64,000 nucleotides of DNA. It comes from Dyadobacter sp. CY261 (GTDB lineage: Bacteria; Bacteroidota; Bacteroidia; Cytophagales; Spirosomataceae). A model generated the notes under the pieces. That model was not told where the DNA came from. It searched no databases and saw nothing but the letters and a program-made list of their open reading frames with translations. The stretch lies in contig NZ_JAKCPW010000004.1 in assembly GCF_021440085.1 (NCBI RefSeq), forward strand, positions 522,699 to 586,698, read 5' to 3'. Of the stretch, positions 9,816 to 19,044 are shown piece after piece. Both the position numbers and the translations under genes were made by a program. Positions within the stretch are counted from its first letter, which is position 1. Every line of letters starts with the position of its first letter.

Positions 9816-9925
9816 GCGCTCAGGATGACACGTAACTGGGCGCTCAGGGTGACACCGTAACGGAGCGCTTAGGGTGACACCGTAACGGAGCGCTCAGGGT
9901 GACACGTACTGGGCGCTCAGGTGAC
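9816..9925. repeat. Five imperfect tandem repeats, about 25 bp each
   Basis: Units begin at 9816, 9840, 9865, 9890 and 9913. Each starts with GCGCT(C/T)AGG(G)TGAC and most continue with ACCGTAACGGA or a shortened form. The array fills the gap between the convergent M20 peptidase and TPR genes. A palindrome GATGATCATC precedes it (9800-9809) and a related TGATCATCC follows it. No coding potential is evident. Confidence 0.8.
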
Positions 9926-9954
9926 CTGATCATCCATGGTTGCCTTTCTGAATT

Positions 9955-11181
9955 CTAGCGCCGCCTGCGTTGCTCTCTTTTCATCTTTTTCAAATTCGCG
10001 ATCGCGGCCTTAGCCTCTTTATCCTGGCTTGACTTCTTTTCCGCATGATCGTCGGCAAGTTTGTAATACCGTAATGCCTCATCGTAATCTTTTTTCTGCT
10101 CCGAAATTTTGCCCAAACCTAACAGCGAGGATACATAATAACCGGCATTCATGGATTTAGTCTGCGTCGAGAAATCGATCGCTTTGTGATAATATTCGCT
10201 TGCCGCGTCGTAGTTGCGGTGGTAATTCATATTGTAGTAGGCTAGCACATAAGCCGCATTCCGACCGCTCACACCTTCGTAGCCAGGCATTCCCTGGCTG
10301 ATTTTCTTGATAATGTTCTGCGCTGCCTGCTCCGCCTCGGCCATTTTGCCGGTAACAAAAGCTGTGCGACAAAAATAACGCTCGAAATAGGGATTGTTGG
10401 GATACGTCTGCCACATGTACTTAGCCATTTCATACGCCTTACTGTACTCGTTTTCCATGCTGTAAATTTGCAGCAGGAAATAGCGAGCCTCTACACGGGT
10501 GTAAAATGCATTATTCCCAACTTTTTCCAACTGCTGCTCTCCCAGCTTTCTATTTCCTTTCGGGAAAAGAGCCAGGATCGGTTTCAGGATTGGATATTCT
10601 TTGGGGACCCATTCAGCATAATAATTGTAAAGACCGTCGCCAAAGAGCAATTCCGGTGAGAGGTCACCATTGCCTTTGCATTGTTCGAAGTATTTTAATG
10701 ATTTTTTACCCGCAAATGCAGCTTTCGCCCAACTCTCACGCTCGGCATAAAGCCTGCCTTTGAATGCATAGGCAGCCGCAAGGAAAAAAGCGGGTTCTAT
10801 TTTACTTTCCTGATCGTCATACAATTCCTCCGCAAGTGTAATGGTCGAATCCATGTGTGCGAGGAAGGTCTTATCGTAGGCTTCGTTCTCTGTGTTCGGT
10901 ACAATTTTCCACCATTCTGCCAAACCCATCAAAAAGTGGGGCATAGGGTGCTTAGGGTAACGGTATTTGAGCCACCGAAACTCCGCATCTGCTTCATAGA
11001 ACTGGTAATTGTACAACTTGTTGATTGCCTCCGTTGATTCAATTTGAACGCCTGGGTTTTGTAGGACCATGGCGTAATTCTTGTCGAGATCGGACGAAGA
11101 ATACAATTGGGCAACAGCAAATTGACCGGTAATTACAGTTAAGCAGCAGAAAATGATTGTATTAACAACTGAACTTTTCAT
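9955..11181 (-). CDS. Exported TPR-repeat protein
   Basis: A 408 aa protein with a Sec signal peptide (residues 1-24, ending VAQ) and tetratricopeptide-like helical repeats over most of its length, clearest at about 245-275 (YSKAYEMAKYMWQTYPNNPYF) and 345-385 (KKDYDEALRYYKLADDHA). The C-terminus is strongly basic (KKMKREQRRRR). TPR arrays mediate protein-protein contacts; here probably in the periplasm or at a membrane face. No partner gene is adjacent. Specific function is unknown to me. Confidence 0.85.
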   Translation of the reverse strand: MKSSVVNTIIFCCLTVITGQFAVAQLYSSSDLDKNYAMVLQNPGVQIESTEAINKLYNYQFYEADAEFRWLKYRYPKHPMPHFLMGLAEWWKIVPNTENEAYDKTFLAHMDSTITLAEELYDDQESKIEPAFFLAAAYAFKGRLYAERESWAKAAFAGKKSLKYFEQCKGNGDLSPELLFGDGLYNYYAEWVPKEYPILKPILALFPKGNRKLGEQQLEKVGNNAFYTRVEARYFLLQIYSMENEYSKAYEMAKYMWQTYPNNPYFERYFCRTAFVTGKMAEAEQAAQNIIKKISQGMPGYEGVSGRNAAYVLAYYNMNYHRNYDAASEYYHKAIDFSTQTKSMNAGYYVSSLLGLGKISEQKKDYDEALRYYKLADDHAEKKSSQDKEAKAAIANLKKMKREQRRRR

Positions 11182-11351
11182 AGCAGGGGTAAATCTCTCC
11201 TATTAACGTGTGATTTATATTTTGCGTTTGTCGGCAACCCGGTTTTTAAAAAAAGAGTTAATATTGATCCTCAGAGTATTTGACCGTCCCGGCGGCCCAC
11301 TTCCAGAAGACCTGCTACCGTCCTGTAGAACCTGATTTGCACTTCAAAATT

Positions 11352-11879
11352 ATGATTAACATTCTGGATAAAACATTTGTCCCTTTTATTTCGCGCGAAA
11401 CGATCGAAAAACGTATTGCAGAGTTAGCTGCCGGCATTAATAACGACTATGCGGGCTCCTGCCCCCTGTTTATTATCGTGCTGAATGGGGCATTTCTGTT
11501 CGCTGGCGAGCTGGTCAAAAGCATTTCGCTGGCGTGCGAAATCAATTTCATAAGACTTTCATCATATTCCCAGACGACCTCGACGGGTGCTGTCCGCGAG
11601 ATTATCGGGATGGACGTCCGCATTGCAGGACGCGACGTAATCATCATCGAGGACATTGTGGATACGGGGCTGACGATGTCGCAACTGCTCACTAAAGTGA
11701 AGTCGATGTCGCCGAAATCCGTTGAAATCGCTACTTTACTGTACAAACCGGAGGCGCTGAAAACGCCGGTGCATATGCGTTATGTCGGCTTCGAAATCGA
11801 GAACAAATTTGTGGTTGGCTACGGCCTCGATTACGACGGCATAGGGCGTAATCTGGATGCAATCTACGTCCTCGCCTGA
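11352..11879 (+). CDS. hpt: Hypoxanthine phosphoribosyltransferase
   Basis: Salvages hypoxanthine (and usually guanine) to the nucleotide with PRPP. The PRPP-binding motif VIIIEDIVDTGLT is present (about residues 96-108), together with the N-terminal FIIVLNGAFLFAGEL loop region and YVGFEIENKFVVGYGLDYD near the C-terminus, which binds the base. I use the ATG at 11352, giving 175 aa, the usual length; the longer TTG frame from 11280 adds a tail not seen in the family. Confidence 0.93.
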   Translation: MINILDKTFVPFISRETIEKRIAELAAGINNDYAGSCPLFIIVLNGAFLFAGELVKSISLACEINFIRLSSYSQTTSTGAVREIIGMDVRIAGRDVIIIEDIVDTGLTMSQLLTKVKSMSPKSVEIATLLYKPEALKTPVHMRYVGFEIENKFVVGYGLDYDGIGRNLDAIYVLA

Positions 11880-11915
11880 ACACCCTTTTCACCAACGTCC
11901 TAAATTCAAATCTTT

Positions 11916-13316
11916 ATGCTTATCCAATTTTTTGGCGCCGCACGCACCGTAACCGGAAGCAAGCACCTCATTACCACCGAAAAAGGAACCAAAATACTGC
12001 TTGATTGCGGGCTTTTCCAGGGCATCCAAACTGATGAATTCAACCAGGAATTCGGTTTCAAACCTGCGGAAATCGATTATGTAGTCCTCTCCCACGCTCA
12101 CATCGACCACTCCGGCCTGCTCCCACGTCTCGTGCGGAAGGGCTTCAAGGGACCAATCTATTGCACTGCCGCTACCGCAGACCTCTGCCGCGTCATGCTG
12201 CTCGACAGTGCCCATATTCAGGAAAAGGATTTGGGACGGATCAACAAACGCCGACAAAAGCAAGGACGTCCATTGCTCGAAGAGCTTTATAATGCCGAAG
12301 ACGCCGCGCATGCATTGAGCCTTTTAAAAACTGTGCGTTATGGACAAACATTTTTCCTCGGCGAAAACAATGAAGTATCCGTAATCCTCACCGACGCAGC
12401 ACATCTCCTCGGCAGCGCCGCCGTTCATTTGAGCATTCCCGACGGTGGGACATTCAAACAAGTAACTTTCACCGGCGACATCGGCCGTCCCGACGACCGC
12501 ATTCTCCGCAAGCCCGAGGTATTCCCGCAGGCCGATTACATCATTTGCGAATCGACTTACGGCGATCGACTGCATGAAAAAGAGACCGATATGCACGCGC
12601 ATTTGCTGCGTGTGGTGCAAGAAACGTGCGTCCGTCGACGTGGGAAGCTCATTATCCCGGCCTTTGCGATCGACCGTACGCAGGAGCTTATTTACGCCCT
12701 CGACCAGCTTTCCAGCTCTGGTCAGCTCCCGCAAATCCCCGTTTACATCGACAGCCCGCTCGCTATACGCGCCACGGCCATCATGAAGGAGCACGACGAA
12801 TGCTTCAACCCCGAAATCCTCGATTACATCGAAAAGGACGGCGACGCATTTGCATTTCCATACTTGCATTACATTTCCGACGTGCAGCAATCCATCGCGC
12901 TGAACGATCGCAAAGAGCCGTGCATCATCATTTCGGCATCCGGCATGGCAGAAGCGGGGCGGATCAAGCACCATATCAAGAACAACATCGGCGACCCGAA
13001 CTCGACCATCCTGCTAGTGGGTTACGCCTCCGCGAACACGCTGGCCGGCGCATTAAAGCGCGGCGACAAGCAAGTCAACATTTTCGGCGAGCACTTCGAA
13101 GTCAAATGCCGCGTCGAAACGATGGACTCATTCTCCGGCCATGGTGATTACAATGAAATGCTGCAATTCCTCTCCTGCCAGACGCCCGAACGTGTGAAAG
13201 AAGTATTCCTCGTCCACGGCGAATACGAAACACAAGTCGCATTCAAGTTGAAACTAGAAAAGGCCGGATTTCGTAAAATCCACATTCCGGCCCTGTATGA
13301 AGGTATAAAAATCTAA
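11916..13316 (+). CDS. Metallo-beta-lactamase/beta-CASP ribonuclease family protein
   Basis: Predicted zinc-dependent RNA nuclease of the CPSF73/YSH1-like beta-CASP group. The MBL metal motif is SHAHIDHSGLLPRL (HxHxDH), with further ligands in VILTDAAHLLGSAAV and FTGDIGR. The beta-CASP region follows from about residue 200 (ESTYGDRLHE, IIPAFAIDRTQELI), then ISASGMAEAGR, and the C-terminal Zn-dependent hydrolase motif (DSFSGHGDY, FLVHGE). Length of 466 aa matches bacterial members. It starts 36 bp after hpt and may share its transcript. Confidence 0.9.
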   Translation: MLIQFFGAARTVTGSKHLITTEKGTKILLDCGLFQGIQTDEFNQEFGFKPAEIDYVVLSHAHIDHSGLLPRLVRKGFKGPIYCTAATADLCRVMLLDSAHIQEKDLGRINKRRQKQGRPLLEELYNAEDAAHALSLLKTVRYGQTFFLGENNEVSVILTDAAHLLGSAAVHLSIPDGGTFKQVTFTGDIGRPDDRILRKPEVFPQADYIICESTYGDRLHEKETDMHAHLLRVVQETCVRRRGKLIIPAFAIDRTQELIYALDQLSSSGQLPQIPVYIDSPLAIRATAIMKEHDECFNPEILDYIEKDGDAFAFPYLHYISDVQQSIALNDRKEPCIIISASGMAEAGRIKHHIKNNIGDPNSTILLVGYASANTLAGALKRGDKQVNIFGEHFEVKCRVETMDSFSGHGDYNEMLQFLSCQTPERVKEVFLVHGEYETQVAFKLKLEKAGFRKIHIPALYEGIKI

Positions 13317-13353
13317 TTTTTCGGATTTTTTCGCTTCCTGGAACCTTAAACGC

Positions 13354-13385
13354 TTGTAAAGTCCAAAACAAGATTGCTATCTTTG
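13354..13385 (+). promoter_or_regulatory. Bacteroidota-type promoter for tRNA-Leu
   Basis: TTG at 13354-13356, 21 bp spacer, TATCTTTG at 13378-13385, an exact match to TAnnTTTG. It ends 16 bp before the mature tRNA 5' end. Confidence 0.7.
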
Positions 13386-13401
13386 CCCACCCGAATTTCA
13401 A

Positions 13402-13485
13402 GCCGAAGTGGTGAAACTGGTAGACACGCACGTTTCAGGGGCGTGAGGGAGCAATCCTGTGCGGGTTCGAGTCCCGCCTTCGGCA
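13402..13485 (+). tRNA. tRNA-Leu (anticodon CAG)
   Basis: 84 nt class II tRNA. The acceptor stem is GCCGAAG with CTTCGGC (7 bp, perfect), discriminator A. The anticodon stem is CACGT with GCGTG, with loop TTCAGGG, giving CAG for CUG codons. A long variable arm and a T arm with GCGGG/CCCGC and the TTCGAGT loop are present. CCA is not encoded. Position 38 is G, slightly unusual. Confidence 0.95.
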
Positions 13486-13486
13486 C

Positions 13487-13522
13487 AAAACGCTGTTTCT
13501 GATATCAGGAACGGCGTTTTTG
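13487..13522 (+). terminator. Intrinsic terminator of tRNA-Leu
   Basis: A 15 bp stem (13487-13501 with 13506-13520, two G-U pairs), 4 nt loop ATAT, ending in a T run. It begins one base after the tRNA tail. Confidence 0.8.
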
Positions 13523-13588
13523 CTTTTCGGGACAAAAACTCCTGCAATCGTGCCGCGAAGCCTTTGATCTCCAAATGCTTAAAGTTTC

Positions 13589-15731
13589 CTATTCCAGCAC
13601 TATTCTGATTTTTTCCACCTTCATTTGAGAAGTGTCGTTTTTAATAACATGGAAATAATAGGTTCCCCGTGGCAAATCATGCGTGGCTATCTGAATCTTC
13701 TTGTCATGAATCGAATCCCGATTGATATCAATTGATTTTTGGGCAACTATTGACTTTTCATCAAATATTTGAATTTGATCCGGCAAATTATTTTCGGGAA
13801 AACTTGAAAAATCGAAAGTAACGATATCCTTTGCGGGATTGGGATAGGCAACCAATCCTCCGAAACAGCTATTAACACATATAGTAGTACCATCACTAAT
13901 TGATCCGCAAACATTGGAAACCGCAATTTGCAAGCCGTAACAATCCTGTACATAACTATTGAAATAAGCTATCCCATTCCCATTGTCCATTAGCGTTGCA
14001 TTGAAGCCGTTGCCACTTGTGACAGCCCAGCTTGAAGTTGTTGCTCCAATAAGATTCGCTATCACATCCTGGCCTTGCCCCGTACAAACGTCCGAATCCA
14101 CACTAATACCATTTACAATCGGTTTGCCCACGTGCACGATCTTTGTCCGGGTAAAGTTGCCACATCCATTGTTCAGCGTCGCGGTAATTGTCACCTGACC
14201 ATTCGCATTTCCGACACGGCTGGCGGAGCCCGCAGCATTGATCGTCATTACAGAAGCATTACTGGAACTCCACGAAACAACCGACGTGCCTGGTTGCAAA
14301 TTGGCTACTGAGTAGGAAGATGTTGTACAAACAAAATTGTTCCCAGCAATATGTGAAAGGCCGATACTCGAAGTTGTTGTATTGCCAAACCCGGATGGAT
14401 CAAGCCAATTACTCAGCCTTGTCGCGTCGCTCCCCAGTCCGGTCCAGGAATTATCAAAGCGGCCGTAAGCGTCTTTGAGAAAACCGGAGGGAGCATTACA
14501 GTACGAGGGTCCGCCTGACAATTGCCCAACCAATTTCTTGGATTGGTTAAGAAGTGGCCCCCCCGATGAACCGTCTTCGGTTACACCACTAGCCCAATTG
14601 ACTATCCAGTGCTGTGAGCCAGGTGCTTTGGTTAAATTGACAAATGAATAATTGTCGGCCCTTAGTGCTACACTATTAAATGTAGATATCTTCATTACAT
14701 CTCCCATAGGATGATGAATGCTTACACCACTTGTGGCTGCATTTATCGTTCTGTCCCACCCTAAATAAGTAATTCCGGATGTTGGATCTGGCAGTTGGCT
14801 CAATTGCAGTAACAAAAAATCAGATGGGTCGGCATTTGCACGGAGAGTCGATCCATAGAATTGTATGTAATTGGAATCATCCTGTGACGGATCACAGACA
14901 GGGCTCCAATACTGAAAAATAAAACGCAGTTGGCCAACGTTCCCAGCATTTGGTAGACAGTGATTCGCCGACAAAACATAGGGGACATTATTATTACAGG
15001 AATTATTGATCATCGAGCCAGTACAAAATCGCGTCCCACTTTGGTTGACAAGCATGCAAACTGCATTCCGCTCAAATTCCCACCCGTTACCAAAGCACAT
15101 CACATTGTTAGTCGCCATGCAACCACCAGAAGTACCAAATCCCCCTGATTTCCCAATATCTAAATCTCTGTAACCGAACGCCAGACCAGACACTTTAAAT
15201 TTAAGAGCTCCCTTTGTTCGCGTAGGAAGTTTTGCTTCTATCCAAAGCGAATCGCCGCTAAAAATTGGGCTCGCCCAAGTCTGACCGCCATTATTCTCCT
15301 CGGACATAATTGGCCCAGCTATCGTACCCTTAGAATTGTAAATTACAAATTCACCCAGCTCTGGAATAAAAAATGAATTGAAGTTCAGGCTTAGAGATTT
15401 TGCTTCGCTAGCCACTATCAATAGCCTGCCATAGGACATTCCACCTCTTGTTACCCAATTAGCCCGTTGAAGGAAATCGATATCAATTCTCATCGCAGTT
15501 GCAAAACGATACGTCTTAGACCCCATATCAAGTGAATCTTCTCTAATAAGCTGATCGATTTCCTGTTTGGTTGGTACATCTGACTTATAAATTTGCGCTA
15601 AATGATCGTTGTTATAAAATCCATTTTTTTAATCCGTATGATAAATCATTTCTATTTTCAATCTTTACCTGACCCCTACCAGTATTTATAGTAAAAACTA
15701 GAATTGCAAAAAACAATAGAATATTTTTCAT
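13589..15731 (-). CDS. Secreted trypsin-like serine protease with T9SS tail, frameshifted near N-terminus
   Basis: The main frame (13589-15526, 645 aa) has the S1 triad: His in VLSANHC (about residue 189), Asp in NADPSDFLL (about 236), Ser in EDGSSGGPL (about 321), plus many Cys, as in lysyl-endopeptidase-like proteases. Ig-like beta domains follow, then a C-terminal type IX secretion domain starting YPNPAKDIVTFD. The main frame lacks a signal peptide. A good one (MKNILLFFAILVFTINTG) starts at 15731 in another frame, and the two frames join exactly if the A7 tract at 15624-15630 were A6. So this is a full secreted protease gene broken by one base. It may be a pseudogene, a slippage-controlled gene, or a sequencing error. 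Confidence 0.8.
15624..15630 (-). other. A7 homopolymer at the protease frameshift
   Basis: Seven T on the plus strand, seven A on the coding strand. The signal-peptide frame reads G-L-K-K-W and stops five codons later. Removing one A gives G-L-K-N-G-F-Y-N-N-D and continues without a stop into the 645 aa protease frame. Confidence 0.8.
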
Positions 15732-15764
15732 AATTTAAATCAATTAGATGTGGATTAAATGGTA

Positions 15765-16223
15765 TCATTTAACTTTATTAAAAATTAACTGTCCATCTTC
15801 ATAATTCAGATGTAATTCTTCATATTTAATGCTTATTTTTCTCTTTTTTAACGAAAATGTCGTCACCTGATTAATGTTATGAAAAAAATAATCACCCCAA
15901 TCAGGCATTCCCATTTTTGAACTTTTCCAACATTTAATCGATATAGAATCCTCAGCACTAATTTTATAATCTCCCGAAAAACTTTCCCAAGGTATTGTCC
16001 CTTCGACCCTTTCATTCTTCAAGAACTCAATTTCCACCTCCCGATCGTTGCCAGAAAGATCCGGCTTGGAGAATGTATTCCCCTGATGGACCACTTTTAC
16101 CATTTGCCAACGTCCAATCAAATTCTTTGGATCAGTATCAACACTCTCTATGCAACCCGTCACAGCAAAAGCGAAGAGTAAGACCCACACAATAATTAAA
16201 CAATAAGGCGTTCTATTTTTCAT
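15765..16223 (-). CDS. Small lipoprotein of unknown function
   Basis: 152 aa when started at the ATG at 16223, which places the N-terminal Lys/Arg directly before a hydrophobic stretch and a lipobox (FAVTGC), so it is predicted to be lipidated. The longer frame to 16268 adds 15 residues that would spoil the signal. The mature part (LIGRWQMVKVVHQGNTF and later beta strands) resembles the lipocalin-like stress or META-like lipoproteins common in Bacteroidota, a low-confidence comparison. It is 34 bp upstream of the protease start on the same strand and may share its transcript. Confidence 0.75.
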   Translation of the reverse strand: MKNRTPYCLIIVWVLLFAFAVTGCIESVDTDPKNLIGRWQMVKVVHQGNTFSKPDLSGNDREVEIEFLKNERVEGTIPWESFSGDYKISAEDSISIKCWKSSKMGMPDWGDYFFHNINQVTTFSLKKRKISIKYEELHLNYEDGQLIFNKVK

Positions 16224-16967
16224 GACATTTTTATAATAACTTGAAACATTCGGAAATGTATAAAACAAAAAATCAGCTATTTGTAGTAGTCAACCGTTGA
16301 ATGTCCGAACGGCACCGTTGAATTATCAAGAGTAAATTTTCCTTCAAAATCGATGCATTTTAGAGCATGAAACAGGCCCGTTCAGCAAACCATTAGCGGC
16401 GCTCTTTGCATTTCCATTCTTTATTAAATTTGCTTTACCCGATTTTCTTAGGAATATTCATATTCCTTTTAATCTCGATGTAAGTATGAAAAAGCTTGGA
16501 AGATTTGCCCTGTTATGGTGCGGGTGTGACGAAAGTCCCCCGGACGCACACATCGTGAGCGTAAGGACACCTTAGAGGGCTTCACCTCAATCCCTTTAAT
16601 TGCGATGTACACACCCTATCACCGACGAATTCCCGGATTCGTCCCGGCTGGTGCATTATGGCCAGTTAGTTCAGGATTTACTTTCTCAAACTAGCCCGGA
16701 AGAGTGGATTGGCGATCTTTGGTCGATTTAAAGCGGGTATGGTTTTCGAGAAAGAGGCGGGATACAACCCGCGATGTACGGAGATTTTCGAAACTTCAGG
16801 GAATTGGTTTTCTTCTTTGAGAAGGCTGAGAAAATGAGCGCTTAATGTGCGAACATGAGGAATTAGCATAAATGCCGGTTGCCTCATTTCTTTTTTGACC
16901 TAATGCATTGTGCAGTTTCCGGGCTTGTCACCAGAGTAAACGCACGATTCTTCCAGCTTTTCTCCCG
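16224..16967. other. 744 bp region without a supported gene
   Basis: No frame here shows convincing family signals. Visible structure: a direct repeat ACCGTTGAAT at 16293-16302 and 16314-16323 (21 bp apart), and a small hairpin GACGAAT/ATTCGTC around 16625-16644. A 69-codon minus-strand frame (16678-16887) is open but has no recognised features. The rest may be degraded coding sequence. Confidence 0.5.
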
Positions 16968-17888
16968 ATGAAACTGAATCCAAACTATCTCATAAAACTC
17001 AAACACATTCTGATTCCGTTTACCATCGTTGCGTGGGGCTCGGTGCTGTTACTTGGCTTTTTGCGGTGGTGGCTTTTTCTGGACAAGATCCCGATACTCG
17101 AAGTGAGCGAGGATACCTGGCAGTTTTGGATTCCGGCTTTATTTCCTTGGGCGCCAATTCTTATTTGGCTCAAACCCCGGTTCGACAGGCTTGAATTTAA
17201 GAAGGGAAAAGACAAAGGGAGCTGGCAAATGCAGGGAATTTCATGGATTCCCATGATGATTATGCTGATGATTTCGCAGATGCTTCTGACGTATTCAACT
17301 GGCGAAACACTCGAAATCAAGAACGTCAAGGAAATCCGGAAACATGAGCGTGTGCGTTATTACCGGATCAGGGAATTTGCGGTGCACAAGTTTATTGGCG
17401 GTGTGCAATATACCGTCAAAAAAAATGGTCGGTATAATCAGAATCTGGACATCGACATTTACTTCACCAATCCGATCCTGACTCACAAAAAACAGATTAT
17501 TTCCATGACGCCATTGTATTGGTACGGCGTCAAATTTCACAAGCAGATTAGTAACCTCAGTGGTGACGAGACGAAGCAACGGCGTTTCAGGGAATTTTTT
17601 GATGATTGTGTGCAAAAAATGGAGCATTATGATTTTTACAGGCTGGACCATTTCGAACACAAACCTGCCTCAACAGACCGGGAGAATTTCAGGATAGCCG
17701 TTCAGAATGCAATAAGAAAGCCGGTGAATAATGATTTCATGATCCTGCAAGCGGTCACCCGGCCCGTCGACAACCGTATTTCCGGCAAATTGGCCGGGAT
17801 TTTCGCGGCATTTGCATTTGGAATAGGGCTGTTTATGCTCATGCTCATCCGGCCGCGATTAGAAACTCAACCAGTCGGGGATGCCTGA
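16968..17888 (+). CDS. Membrane protein resembling the N-terminal region of Bacteroidota rhomboid proteins
   Basis: 306 aa from the ATG at 16968 (the frame also opens from a TTG at 16908, which I reject). Membrane segments are at about residues 13-35, 48-65, 87-106 and 265-290. The hydrophilic middle has HERVRYYRIREFAVHKF and MTPLYWYGVKFHKQISN. From memory this pattern matches the long N-terminal extension of some Bacteroidota rhomboid proteases. The catalytic rhomboid core (GxSG Ser and a later His) is absent; the protein ends 15 residues or so after the last membrane segment. Function unknown. Confidence 0.7.
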   Translation: MKLNPNYLIKLKHILIPFTIVAWGSVLLLGFLRWWLFLDKIPILEVSEDTWQFWIPALFPWAPILIWLKPRFDRLEFKKGKDKGSWQMQGISWIPMMIMLMISQMLLTYSTGETLEIKNVKEIRKHERVRYYRIREFAVHKFIGGVQYTVKKNGRYNQNLDIDIYFTNPILTHKKQIISMTPLYWYGVKFHKQISNLSGDETKQRRFREFFDDCVQKMEHYDFYRLDHFEHKPASTDRENFRIAVQNAIRKPVNNDFMILQAVTRPVDNRISGKLAGIFAAFAFGIGLFMLMLIRPRLETQPVGDA

Positions 17889-17985
17889 ACTTTGGCGCAA
17901 TCACACCGCCATTTAGTCGTATTTGGCCCTTTTACACAGGCCGTTGGAGAGCTAACTTTACATCAGTTAAAACCAACCAACCATC

Positions 17986-18363
17986 ATGGAAACCATCAAG
18001 CAAATCACGCTCGACAGCGAATGCGCTGTCATCACCGCTCATTGCGTAATGCTGTCCGACTCGACGTTCAACGATGTGAACATGAGCAACATCTCGATCG
18101 TAGATGCCAATCTGAGCGACCTCAAAATCGAAGGTGCACAGCTGGGCGGGGCGGTGTTTCAGAACATCGGCATGTGCCCGCCCGATCATCCGATGTACGA
18201 CCCGAATGCCGAACAACGACCACTGTTTTTCGAGCATTGTGATTTACACAAAAGCCGGTTCGTCGCGTGCGATCTGAGCGGCGTGGAAATATCGGATTGC
18301 AATATCGAAGGGTTGACCATCAATGGAAAACTGATTTCAGATTTGCTGAAAAACGGCATATGA
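17986..18363 (+). CDS. Pentapeptide-repeat-like protein
   Basis: 125 aa with no signal peptide. Two blocks follow the A(D/N)LXX-type rhythm of pentapeptide repeats: about residues 24-60 (STFNDVNMSNISIVDANLSD) and 82-108 (HCDLHKSRFVACDLSGVEIS). An insert with MCPPDHPMYDPN separates them. Such proteins form right-handed quadrilateral beta helices; the biochemical role here is unknown. Confidence 0.75.
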   Translation: METIKQITLDSECAVITAHCVMLSDSTFNDVNMSNISIVDANLSDLKIEGAQLGGAVFQNIGMCPPDHPMYDPNAEQRPLFFEHCDLHKSRFVACDLSGVEISDCNIEGLTINGKLISDLLKNGI

Positions 18364-18387
18364 GATCTGAAATCAGAGCAAAGTATC

Positions 18388-18969
18388 TTAAAACCGCATG
18401 CTCAGTCCGCCATTGAAAACCCCTTTATACCCGTAACCCAGCTCCACAAATACACCTACTTTATCGCCCATCCGTAATCCGACGGGGCTCGCTTGAAATG
18501 TGTAGCCAAAATCGGTCTCCGTCTGCATCTCGTAAAGGGTTTTATGTTTGGCGAAAAATCCCAGCCCAACGGTTCCATAAAATTGGAATCCGCGCTGTTT
18601 TACCCAAAATAATGTGACTTCCCCAGCCGTGGTGAGCGAACGGCGTTTCCAGCGGTCGTCGCGAAAAAAGTTGGGTATCCACCTGTCGGGCGACGGGTTA
18701 TATACCGAGCTACCGCCTATCGCAAGCTTTTCTGAGACATAGTATTTGTACGTTAGCGACCACGCCGCGCCGGTAATCCTAACATCTTCCGGCTCGTTGA
18801 TCAACGCGCTGAGTGAAAGTATAATCGCATCGGCAAAGGCATTCTCGGTAGCCATCAGCCCGGCGCTAAAATTCAGTTCTTCCTTACCTTTATCCTGTGC
18901 ATGAACCGGCGAAAATGCGCACCAAATGAGGTTGGATAAAATGATCGTTTTAAGTAGTGGGAAGTTCAT
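18388..18969 (-). CDS. Outer-membrane beta-barrel-like protein
   Basis: 193 aa with a Sec signal peptide (residues 1-24, ending VHAQ). The mature part shows alternating strands with Gly and aromatic residues, such as FQFYGTVGLGFFAK and VGVFVELGYGYKGVF, and ends in a typical barrel C-terminus (LSMRF, terminal Phe). Predicted small outer-membrane barrel. It is divergent from the Crp/Fnr regulator, with two palindromes between them, so it may be a target of that regulator. Confidence 0.8.
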   Translation of the reverse strand: MNFPLLKTIILSNLIWCAFSPVHAQDKGKEELNFSAGLMATENAFADAIILSLSALINEPEDVRITGAAWSLTYKYYVSEKLAIGGSSVYNPSPDRWIPNFFRDDRWKRRSLTTAGEVTLFWVKQRGFQFYGTVGLGFFAKHKTLYEMQTETDFGYTFQASPVGLRMGDKVGVFVELGYGYKGVFNGGLSMRF

Positions 18970-19044
18970 CGCGAGTAGTTTTTTGTTCTTTCAAATTAAC
19001 TTCACGACTATTATTTTATACCTTGTCAGAAGACATCAGTTTAG

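Noticed and set aside
9816..9925. CRISPR-like array
   Set aside because: Units follow each other directly with no unique spacers, and no cas genes are near.
16678..16887. 69-codon open frame on the minus strand in the 744 bp gap
   Set aside because: No recognisable family, no signal peptide, no clear ribosome binding site or promoter; composition does not stand out from non-coding sequence.
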